In this document: positions 1-9,200 of the stretch, in pieces
How the letters are laid out: the number at the start of each line of letters is the position of its first letter
Numbering within the stretch: position 1 is the first letter of the stretch
IMG/VR virus record: IMGVR_UViG_3300022837_000121
Location: 1-20,458 of that record
Direction: 5' to 3' (one strand)
Length of the DNA: 20,458 nt
Origin: a virus
Notes under the pieces: generated by a model
What the model was told of the DNA's origin: nothing
Seen by the model: the letters and a program-made list of their open reading frames with translations, nothing else
The model's database searches: none
Made by a program: the position numbers and the translations under genes

Positions 1-100
1 CAAACTCACGGTCCGCGAGGACCGGGTTGAACGAGGTCCAGCGGGCGAGCGTGTCGCCCCTGAAGGACAGCTGGAATACAGATGCACTGATCGTGTTCAT
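1..100 (-). CDS. Tail fibre / receptor-binding protein, N-terminal 33 codons (partial, runs off the window)
   Basis: An ATG at 98-100 opens a frame that stays open to the window edge, giving 33 residues. The peptide contains FRGDTLARWTSFNPVLADRE. This matches the pattern (RxGTxAxWxxxNPVLAxGE) that begins many phage tail-fibre and tropism proteins, where it forms a small N-terminal attachment domain. The start codon overlaps the stop of the preceding gene as ATGA (97-100), so translation is probably coupled. A weak GGGAG at 110-114 could assist. As the last visible gene after a fibre and two small tail proteins, it is probably the receptor-binding component. The body of the protein lies outside the window, so its receptor specificity and any variable region cannot be seen. 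The frame is too short for ordinary ORF cut-offs, but motif, overlap and context agree. Confidence 0.75.
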   Translation of the reverse strand, partial: MNTISASVFQLSFRGDTLARWTSFNPVLADREF

Positions 101-351
101 GTCTGGGCGCTCCCGAGGTCAATCTTTGCGCCGCCGGTGTAATTCGTCTCAGCGTTGCCCGCGTCGATCAGCGTCGACAGCACAGGAGCAACACCGACCC
201 AGCGGTCGCCAACAGAATAGTGCATGAGATTGTCTTCCCCTGCAACCACTGCGCCCTTGTACGCCAAGGGGTCCAGCTCGATAGGTGTGGTGTAGACCAA
301 GGACCGGCCGACAGCGCGCTCTCGCCCTGATGCAAACTTTACGCTGCTCAT
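97..351 (-). CDS. Small tail-tip protein, unassigned (84 aa)
   Basis: This 84-residue frame sits between two probable tail genes. Its ATG overlaps the upstream stop as ATGA (348-351), and its own stop overlaps the next start as ATGA (97-100). That double coupling is the best evidence that it is translated. The middle, LMHYSVGDRWVGV preceded by GAVVAGEDN, resembles the beta-hairpin unit (GxVVxxxDGxLxYSDGxxWV) seen in phage fibre and collar proteins. No signal peptide, membrane segment or catalytic motif is visible. A minor structural protein or fibre accessory is the most likely role. This is inferred from position and the weak motif, not from a recognised family. Confidence 0.7.
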   Translation of the reverse strand: MSSVKFASGRERAVGRSLVYTTPIELDPLAYKGAVVAGEDNLMHYSVGDRWVGVAPVLSTLIDAGNAETNYTGGAKIDLGSAQT

Positions 352-761
352 GTGATCACCGTAAATTCTTCACGTTGGTTGAGGACATAGGACAGGCTTG
401 CCACCGCGCCCTGAAAGTTTTCGCACTTGAGCTGCAGGCTGTCACCGCTCGGCAGGTTCTGCTTGCCCAGTTCAATCACTGCAAAGTCGTAGGGCGGAAT
501 GTCCATCTGGTTCAGGATAACCCACGACCGGCTATCGCTGTCAAGAAACCGCATCGAGAACTGCAGCGTTGCGTCACTGTTGTTGGTCACAATGAGCGAC
601 GTCAGCAGAGCCACCGCCTGCACCGTGCGCGCCGGGTTTGGCCCGTTGGCTGGGATAAGGTAGTCCGGCGTCTCAAGGATCGTCGTGTAGAACGATGGCA
701 CGTCGATACGAGATACCTCAAACAGGTTCAGCGGCGGACGTGGCGAAGTAATTGTTGGCAT
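348..761 (-). CDS. Small beta-rich tail/virion protein, unassigned (137 aa)
   Basis: The frame encodes a 137-residue protein with alternating hydrophobic residues, typical of a beta-sandwich. A proline-rich N-terminus is followed by strands such as LTSLIVTNNS, LQFSMRFLD and DFAVIELGKQ. The pattern, with 'LIVTNNS', then an 'IPPYDFAVIELG' strand, then 'LPSGDSLQLKC', recurs in small virion proteins encoded beside podovirus tail fibres. I cannot name the family. The ATG at 759-761 is 1 bp after the fibre stop (763-765). A GGAAG Shine-Dalgarno lies inside the last codons of the fibre, so the two are probably translationally coupled. A collar, fibre-adaptor or decoration role fits the neighbourhood. 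No enzyme motif is visible. Confidence 0.75.
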   Translation of the reverse strand: MPTITSPRPPLNLFEVSRIDVPSFYTTILETPDYLIPANGPNPARTVQAVALLTSLIVTNNSDATLQFSMRFLDSDSRSWVILNQMDIPPYDFAVIELGKQNLPSGDSLQLKCENFQGAVASLSYVLNQREEFTVIT

Positions 762-762
762 G

Positions 763-3195
763 TCAGCTTCCTAACGCTTGAATGAGCGGCAACGTAATGT
801 TCTGCACGCCCCGAGAAAATGCTTGTCCCTCTACAGTACCACGCTCGAAGTCCACCCGCAAATCATCTCCAAGATAGGTGTCGCCAAGTTCGGTTGAGAA
901 GGTAGCGTAAATGCGCCCGCCCTCCAGCTTTAGGTTTGCAAGGGATGGGTTGATGGCCTCGCCCGTGCCGCGCTGCGAGAACGGGAGCGAGTTGTAATTG
1001 ACACCCGACCCGACGTAGCTGAACTGCTGCCCGGTCGCTTCCACCACAGATGGGAACGGGATCGTAGGCGGCGTTTCGACGTTGGTCTTGATGAGCGTAA
1101 TGAGCGAGTCCAGCATTGCCTCAGCAGGCGATGTCAGCGCGCACCGGGCAAGGATACGCTCCTCGATGATGTCCCAGCTGCGCAGGAAGATCGGCAGCAG
1201 CTCGGGGTTAAAGAAGTATTCTGCGTTCCAGTTGAACAGGCCCTTCACAAAAAACTGCGACCCGCGGTCTTGGCCGGAGCGGAAGTCATCGGACAGCTGC
1301 TTGAGGAGCGTGGCTGCATCCCGGCGCGTTAAGTCCTCGTTCTCTTGGCTGAAGTTCTGGACCACAACAAACTCATCCGCGAGGAGCACATACATCTCCT
1401 CGATGATCGTGGCGCTCTGTTCGGTGATAGCATCCGCCGTCGCGACATAGACCGCGCGGGGCGCTCCCACCGGATCTGGAATGCGGATCGTGTTTCTGAA
1501 CCCGGTAGAGACCAGCGCGTAATCGCCGAAGGTGCTGTTCGAGTTGGCGACCGTCACCTGCCCGCCGTCGTGGCACCACAGGCCGTAGCGGCTCCAGTTG
1601 GTGAAGACAGACACAAGCTGCACGAAAGCGTTGCGCACCATCAGGTAGCCGTAGCCATTTGGGTTGATCGCGGTGAACGAGTCGATCACGACCGACCGCA
1701 GCGGCGAGGATGGCGCAAGCACAGACCCATCCGCCCGCAGGTTCCCACCGCCGCGCGGCATCAGTGGGTTGCCTGCTTCCCGGTCGATCGGGAGCGACAT
1801 CTGGTCCTGTGTGAAGTCGTGCAGCTGCGAGCAGTCGGAAATGTAAGGGGAGCGCGTGATAAACGCGCCGGGCTTGAACACAAAGGCCCATCCCTTCTCC
1901 GGCGGGTAATCATGCTCAGGCTCAAAGGCCACGCCGTCCATCTTGCGGTACAGCGTGGCCCCGACGGTGAAGTACGCCCACTCAGCGACCGCCGCGAGGC
2001 CTGTGCTTACATCAGCGTAATTGGGAGGCGCCTCGTGCTGCAGCCCAGTGAAGGTAAACCCGCGAACTTTGACGCCGCTGTTCAGCTGGAACATGTTATT
2101 TTGCGACAAACCGTTCGGCAGGCGCAGCTTTGTAGCCCGAAGGTCGTACCCGTAGATCGTGGAGTTTACGGGGATAACGGTGTCCGGTTGAACGACATAG
2201 TCGCCCGGATGGACGATGACGGCGCAGGGCACCTCAGTCGCAGCGGCCTTGGCGAGAGCGTCGCCAATGGTGGCCAACGGCGCGGAGAGGCTGGTGCCGG
2301 TGTTCGCATCACTGCCGTCCATCGTAACGTAGAATGTGCGGGCCACAGGCACGGGAGCAGCCCCCCCAGCCCCAGCAGGGATCGTGCCCGCAGGCCACTG
2401 GAAATCGCTGGGGATGACGAGCTCGTCCGCGCTGACCTCAAGCGGGGTCGGCAGATCTGTGCGCGCCAAGTACAGCGTGTCGAGATCCGTCTCGTGGTCT
2501 GACCCGAACGTCCTGTACCACGGGATGGCGTAGCGCGCCCCAGAGGGAGCGTAAACATCATACGCCTCGCCACCGGCGAACCCGATCGAATACGAAAAGC
2601 GCCGGCGCAGGGAGCTGACGAGCAGGGTGTTGTCCGAATGGATGATCTGCTCGCCGAGCTTATGATCGAACCCATTGTACCAATCGACGCCCGCGGTGAT
2701 CCCATCGTTCGCCGGGTCGCCGCTGTCCTTGAAGCGTTGGTAGCCGATGCGGAATGTGTAGGCTTGCCCGGGCTCCAGCGGAACCGAGTACTTCATCGCC
2801 GCACGACCGGCGCCAGTGAAGCGATAGACCCCGCCGTTCAACCCAGCAGTCAGTTCGCCGCCAGTCAGGTCGAAATACTGTGGCGCGTCGCCGGGGCGGA
2901 ACTCTCGAAATATGTCGGAGATCAGTGGCGTGTTGTCTGGCGCGGGGATGACCCGGCCCAGAAAGATCAGCAGCTGCGTACCAGACGGCGGCGGCACGAT
3001 CATGGTGACCTGCCCTCCAGATGGAGACCCGACCCCGGTGACGGTGTAGTCAACCCCCAGCCGCTGGATCAGCGCTACACCACGGGTCGTGGTCAAGCTA
3101 ACGGTCAAGTCTGCTTCGTCGTGAACCATAAACGTAAAGGAAAACACGACGGTGTTTCCATTGCCGTTGTATGGACCTGTTGCCGCTGTCGTCAT
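763..3195 (-). CDS. Tail fibre/spike with T7 gp17-like N-terminus and beta-helix (810 aa)
   Basis: This protein probably attaches to the tail and forms a fibre or spike. Residues about 1-100 begin TGPYNGNGNTVVFSFTFMV and continue through an LxVxxxxxxxLxxGVDYTV pattern, the hallmark of the T7 gp17 N-terminal attachment domain. Residues about 110-270 are a glycine- and aromatic-rich beta region that could be a jelly-roll module. From F288, FYVTMDGSDANTGTSLSAPL starts a right-handed beta-helix typical of tailspikes and pectate-lyase-like folds. It runs to about residue 565 and includes NSNSTFGDY (F556). Residues 590-700 are predominantly helical. The last 110 residues end in a compact beta segment containing GDTYLGDDLRVDFERGTVEG. 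No glycosidase active site is evident, so depolymerase activity is only a possibility. A good AAGGAG ribosome site at 3204-3209 lies 8 bp before the ATG, inside the 34-bp gap after the giant gene. Confidence 0.87.
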   Translation of the reverse strand: MTTAATGPYNGNGNTVVFSFTFMVHDEADLTVSLTTTRGVALIQRLGVDYTVTGVGSPSGGQVTMIVPPPSGTQLLIFLGRVIPAPDNTPLISDIFREFRPGDAPQYFDLTGGELTAGLNGGVYRFTGAGRAAMKYSVPLEPGQAYTFRIGYQRFKDSGDPANDGITAGVDWYNGFDHKLGEQIIHSDNTLLVSSLRRRFSYSIGFAGGEAYDVYAPSGARYAIPWYRTFGSDHETDLDTLYLARTDLPTPLEVSADELVIPSDFQWPAGTIPAGAGGAAPVPVARTFYVTMDGSDANTGTSLSAPLATIGDALAKAAATEVPCAVIVHPGDYVVQPDTVIPVNSTIYGYDLRATKLRLPNGLSQNNMFQLNSGVKVRGFTFTGLQHEAPPNYADVSTGLAAVAEWAYFTVGATLYRKMDGVAFEPEHDYPPEKGWAFVFKPGAFITRSPYISDCSQLHDFTQDQMSLPIDREAGNPLMPRGGGNLRADGSVLAPSSPLRSVVIDSFTAINPNGYGYLMVRNAFVQLVSVFTNWSRYGLWCHDGGQVTVANSNSTFGDYALVSTGFRNTIRIPDPVGAPRAVYVATADAITEQSATIIEEMYVLLADEFVVVQNFSQENEDLTRRDAATLLKQLSDDFRSGQDRGSQFFVKGLFNWNAEYFFNPELLPIFLRSWDIIEERILARCALTSPAEAMLDSLITLIKTNVETPPTIPFPSVVEATGQQFSYVGSGVNYNSLPFSQRGTGEAINPSLANLKLEGGRIYATFSTELGDTYLGDDLRVDFERGTVEGQAFSRGVQNITLPLIQALGS

Positions 3196-3229
3196 GTCAA
3201 GGTCTCCTTGGCTGCCCTTATAGCATCAT

Positions 3230-6200
3230 TCATCTATCCGTTCCATCCCTGCCTGTCAGCGCGCCTTGGAGGATGTCGAGCATACCTTCTGGGCGGCTGT
3301 CCCCCTCATTGACGCTGATTGCGTAGCTGATCGGCTTGGACGCCCAGTTGATCGGCAGGCCTAACGCGAGGCCCATGGCGTCGAGGGTGGTCTTGACTGC
3401 ACGCCGGGTCTCGATGTCGGTGTCGGGGTCTGCCGCAGCTGCGATCAAGCGGATAACGCCCTGCAGCGTGCTCTCGGTGACCCCGATGCCAGCGGATAGG
3501 CTGATGCGGTCATCGTAAACCTGATCGGTCACCGCAATCCCGTAGGCGGTGCTGGCAACGGCACCAGCAAACGGCACCATCGCAGCCATGGTTTTGAGCT
3601 GCGACCCGATCAGCAGCTCGAACATCAGCTGATCGCGCTCGTCCTCGTCTTCCAGATCATCGAAGCCACTGCGCGCCAGTTGGGCAATGCTTTCCGCAAC
3701 AATGGTCGGGATCGTCACGATCATCAGGTAGGCGTAGAACGACCGCCCATACCGACCTGCCCAGTTCATGTCGCTGTTCATCGCGATATTTTTCTCGGTC
3801 ACCAACAGGTTCCCCATCGCGTTGAAGTACGAATAGAACTTGAGGAACAGGCGGGCGAGCGGCGAAGAGGCCTCGATGCCAGAGACGTCACTGGGCTGAA
3901 GCGGGGCCTGCGTGTCGCGTACGACGCTGTCCGCATAGGCAACGACTTCGGCGCGAGCCGCCGTGTCCGCAGCAGCCTCGTCTCCTGTGCGGTCAAGGGC
4001 TTCTGCATAAGCGGCAGGGTAAGCGACCTCCATGCCGTGCCGTTCTGCCGCCAGCCACACCGTCGGGTCGACCAAGTTCTGTGCGATCTGCTGAGCAAAA
4101 TACCCGTACTGCTGTGCGGCGTTTCTTGTCCTGTTCAGCAGCCCGGGCTCGGTCAGGATATTTTGTAGCGTAGTGCTGGCCTCGTTCATCCCACCCGTCA
4201 GGCGGTCCTGCATGAAAGGTGACTGCGCGATGATGTACGACCGCGCGGACTGGGTGTTGACGCGCCACCGAGTGGCCGCAACAGCCAAATGCCGCGCAGG
4301 GATGCGCGCTGCAGCGACCGGAAAACCCGTGATCTGCTGTGCCGCGTTGACCATGTTGCCTGCCATAATGTGCAGGCCGACCCGGCGGTCGACCGCCGCA
4401 GCAACCCGAGACAGGCCTGACCAGCCTCGGTCGGTTGGCGGTGTTGTCACGCGCTGCTGCACGGTGCGCTGCAGCCACGGGATAACCGCGACGTCGATCA
4501 CGTCGGGGCTGCCCGGGCGCACCGCCTCGCGAAAGGCCTTGTTGGTGACCAGTCGCGCGGCCTGCCGCACAGCCGGGCCGAGGTAGGCAAACTTCATCAC
4601 CCGGTCAAAGTGCGCGGGGATGCGGGTCAGGTCCAGATCCAGCGGCTGGTTGTACTCGACGCGCGATTGCGTAAAGCCCTTCTCTGCACCGGGGAACATC
4701 GACGCGCTCGACTGCTGCGACATGACCTCCTCAGCCTCGAAGCGTGCGCCGTCTGGGTTCATCATGCTGTCGGTGATGGCGGGCGCGTAGCCGCCGGGGT
4801 AGCTGCCGACCGGCGTGACCACCGGGTCAGCCTGCACCTCGGCAAAATAGTAGCCGTACATCTGCTTGTGCGCCGCCTGCGCCGCCTGCTTGGTCTGCTC
4901 GAAGATGTCCCAGATCCCCTGCACCAGCTCCATGTCGGCTTGCGTCAGGGTGCCGTCAGCAAACAGCCGATCGACAAACGTGTCCCAGCGGGAGGTGTCG
5001 AGGTTGCTGTCGGCGTCTTGGCTGCCCCACACATAACGTCGGCTGGTCTCCACATCCGTCGCGCCGCCCAGCAGCAGCTTGCGCTTGTTGCTGTCGTTGC
5101 CGGTGTGCAGGAGCGCCATGATCAGCTCACCCTTGGTCTGGAAGACATAGCCGTCCAGCTCAGTCGCGCGGATTGGCCTGCGCGCCATCAGGTCAGTGCG
5201 ATTGCGCAGCAGCGCAGCCAGCGCCTCTTGCGGCCCCCTGCGAGCCACGGTGTATGCGTCGACAGCAGCCATGACTGGGCGCACAAGGTACCGGGTCAGC
5301 GGGCCTCGCGGCTTGCCGTTGTCAAAGTCGCGGGCCCACTGCTCGATCCGGCGCAGGCTGGCTTTGAACGCGCCGAGCTGACGGCGGGTCTCGCGGAACG
5401 TGCGGCTGCCTCGGCCTCGACCGATACGGCCCGCCTGCTTCTGCACCTTGCGCCGCTGCCCCACATTGACCGCGACCTCGTCAGCAATAAAGCCAAACTC
5501 CACCCTGCGGCCCTCGACCAGAATGCCATGGCTGTCGCGGGCGTTTGCCAACATCGTGTCGGCGGTCTCGAGTAAGTCGAGCGCCTCTTGCACAGTGAGA
5601 TCTTTGTACGGGTTGTTCGGGTTGGCTTGTGCCGCTGCCTGTGACCGCGCTGCATAGGTGCTGATTGCTAGCTGGATCTCGGTGTAGAGCGTGGGCTCGA
5701 CGGCCTGCAGATCCGCCAAAGACCGGGCGGGATCATAATTGCGCGGCGTGTTGCGCGCCATGCCAAAGGGCTCGAGCACCACCCGGATCGCGTTGATCCA
5801 ATCGATTGAGTACCGCTGCGCCAGCCGCTTGTCAGAGCGGGCCGTGACCTCACGCCACCGGGTGCGCTGCGTCTCGACCTTGGTCTGGATGATCGACGCC
5901 TCTTTGGCGACCGCCAGATTAAGTGCGCGCTGCTCCATGAGCGTCGCCGCTTGCGTGTAATCGCGATCTGCGATGGCGCGCTCGATCTTAGCGGTCAGGC
6001 GTGCCGCCGCCTGCCGATACCGGGCGGGCGTGGCGTCCTTGACCTTGATCGTCCTGACGTACCGCTGAGCTGCTGCAGTGATCGCAGCGGGGTCCATGCC
6101 CAGCCGGATCGACGCGGTCTGCCGACGTGCGGCGACCTGCGCGCGGCGCTGGCTGGCGTTTGCCGTTCTCTGGACGTCTGCCCTGATCCGAGCAAGCGAG

Positions 6201-9200
6201 GCCTGTACGCCCTCACGGGGCGTGCTCGCTGCAGCCTGCTCCGCCTGCGCAGCCTGGGTGGCTGCGCGATCCACTGCAGCGGCAGGCGCGCCCTCCTGCT
6301 CAGCCTGACGCTGGGCGACCCGAGCCATGGGCTGCGCCGCGAGCCGCCGCAGGATGCGGATCTGCAGCTGTTGCAGCTGCTGGAACTTGTCGTTTTGTAC
6401 GACCTCGACTGCCTTAATCTGGAGCGCTTGGGCATCCAGATCCGCGCCGAACTCCTGCAGCATGGCGGCGTCTGTGCGCTCTTTAACTGCCGTGGCTTCC
6501 GGCGTCGGGGTCGGGTTAGTCAGGGCCTCGATCATGCTGTAGATGTCGGGGAAGCCAGACAGGGTGGCCAGATCCCCGAGAGGGATGGCGTTGTCTGGGC
6601 GCACCCGGCCCGAGACCATGCCGGACGGCATGCGCCCCACAGCCTCCTCACCCACGATCGCAACCAGCTCAGCGCGGTCGATCTTGCCTGTGCCGGTCTT
6701 GGTCCCGTCTGGCATGACCCCGCGCTTGGCGATGTTCGTCGCTGCGTAAACCGGCTCTGCCGCGACCTGCTCTGAAAGCTCGTTGGCCAGCGTCTCGCGA
6801 CGTGCTCGGCGCTTGGCTCGGTCTTCGGCCCGCAGGCTGTTTCCGACGCGGGCGGCCATCTCCGTCCGGGCCTGATCCTCGGCCTCCGACGCCAGCTTGC
6901 GCAGCTGGTTGGCTTCAGCTGGTGTCGCGCCCTCGAGGACGCCCGGAGAAAGCTGATACATCGCGCCACGGCGCTCCTGCGTGATCGCCTCTTCGGTGGC
7001 CAACAGGCGATCAAAGACGTCGGCGACCTCGGGGGATACCGTCACGTTCAGGCGACGCAGGCTCTTGTACACGTTGCTGATGTATTGCGCGAACTTGGCA
7101 AACACACTGCGCAGCTCGGCGCTGGGTGCGCTGCCGGTGCCGAGGTAGCTCTCGAACCCACGGGCCCAGAGCTCGTGGTACACGACCTCGGCGGCCTGAT
7201 CGCGGCCCGGGGCTGCCGGGTCCATGAACGCTTGCGCGACCTGCTGCATATAGGCGGCCCCACCACCAGCTTCCGCACGCTGCACGGCGGCGGTCAGGCG
7301 CGACGCGCGCAACTGCAGCTCGGCGTCATCCGGTGCAGCGACTGCGCGCTTGTTTATGCTTTTGGCCAGCGCCTTGAGATCAGTCAGCCCCTGCGCCGCA
7401 TTGCTGGAAAACCACGCGCGGGTGGCGGTGATCTGCGCCTCCAGCTGGGTCTTGCCTTCCGGCGTGATGCGCGGGTCTGCAATGTCCCGCAGCATCTGAA
7501 ACAGGAACATGTGCCCGACCTCGTGCACAAAGGTCGACGGGTCTGCATTGGCAGACAACCTGATCAGGTTGCGTGGGTCATCTGTGGTGGGCAGCCGGTA
7601 CGCCCCGCGCGGCGCGCCGACTGTGCCTTGCTGCGGTGTCTCGGGTGTTGGCGCTGGTTGCCCCGGCGTTGGTCCGGGTTGCTCCAGCGCAGGCGCGGTA
7701 GCCGCCTCATCTGCAGACCGGCCTTCGTTCCATGTGAACTCCGGCATGACGCCCGCCTTCTGCGGGGCGAACACCGTGCCCTCGACGCTGGCGGTGCGGT
7801 TCTGCTCGCCGAACGGGCCGTAGTTCAGCCAGCTGTTCTGGCCTCGGGTCTCGCTGGTCAGCACGCCAATGGCGGGGCCGGTGAACAGGCGAATGTGCGC
7901 CTGCCATGCGTTCTCTTCACCGCGGGCGCGGAAGCCCGCGCCCTCGATCCCATGACCGAAGGCGTCGTGCACAGCGCGGAACAGATCGTTGGCGGTGACC
8001 GGGCGCTCGGCCCCGCTCTGGTCCATCCAGACCAGCCCGGTGTCTTGCAGCATCGGGTTGTCCTCGATGGCAGCCTGCGTCAGGCCTTCGGTGCCGTAGC
8101 CGTCATAGGTGCCATAGACCGCCATCGTTTTGTTGGCACGCAGCTCGCGCATGGCGTTCCACGGGTTGCCCGCGTACGGGTCGGTCTCGCTGTCAAAGAA
8201 GGTGAAGGTGTAACCGGCGTCGACCAGCGCTTGGTACTGCGCGATCGTCTGCTGGGTCAGGTCTGCGTAGGCTGCTTGCACCGCAGGATCTTGCGGCGCG
8301 TGCACCATTTGGTCGTAGGCCTGAGCGATGCGCGTGGCCCGCTCAGGATCGATCTCGACGAACTCCGCCTGACGGCGAAGATCTATTCCGTTTGCGGCGG
8401 CGTATTGCTCTGCGACGGCGACGAGCTCTGCGTCGGGGCCAGCTGCCCCGACGACAGTTGGCGCACCTTCGAGCGGCGCAAGGCCTCCGCTCGAATACCC
8501 GCCTGTTCCTCGTCCTCGTCCTCGTTCGTCGACACCACTTTCCGGCTCCTGTTCAAAGTAGTCGTCTGCGGGTTCTCTTGCGCCGCTTTCATCACCGATT
8601 GCATCGAGGTTGAGCTCAGACCCGGCCACTCCTTCTCCTGCGGCAGGATCTGCACGACCTTCGATGATCTGTCTTGCGATCTCTTCATAGCTCACATCCG
8701 CGGTCGCCCGCGCCCCCAGTTCGGCATAGAGCCGCTTTTCATAATACCACAGAACAGCCTGAATGTCGGCGACCGTGAGGTCGACGCCTTGTTGAGCCAG
8801 TTTGTCCTGCATCTGCAGTGTGGTGTTGACCATGAACTCACGGTCAGAAGCATTGAACGGCTGGTCCTCCAGCTGGTCGAACGCGGCTTTGTAGACCGTG
8901 TTGGCCGCCTTTTCGATCTCGGTGCCGCTCTTGTATTCCTTCGCCTTGTAGCTTGCCACATAATCAGCAGCGTACACAAGCGCCTCATCATCTGACAGCT
9001 GATCAGTTGTGACATTCAAGCGTCGGTCGGCGATGATGAGCTCTTTGACGCGGCCCATCCCGGCTTCGGTCGGGGCGGCCAGCAGCGTGCCCCGATAGCG
9101 GTTGAACGTGCGCGACCACCAGCGATCCATGGTCAGGTAGCCGGTGTCGCCCATCAGGTTGGCGTAGAACGCGCCGAGCTTGGGGCCGAACACGAGCGCC

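Noticed and set aside
1345-2502. 385-residue plus-strand open frame
   Set aside because: It is antisense to the beta-helix of the tail fibre and has Arg/His/Val-rich shadow composition. No ribosome site or operon context supports it.
4610-5575. 321-residue plus-strand open frame
   Set aside because: It is antisense to the C-terminal third of the giant protein, with Leu/Arg/His-rich shadow composition.
7920-8010. Aromatic amino acid hydroxylase as a firm call for the HDAFGH domain
   Set aside because: Only the metal-ligand spacing is similar. The other conserved hydroxylase segments are missing, so it stays a hypothesis.
7085-8995. 636-residue plus-strand open frame
   Set aside because: It is antisense to the conserved HDxFGH and peptidase domains. 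Its protein is Arg/Gly/His/Cys-rich with no domain pattern, the usual mirror of GC-rich coding DNA.
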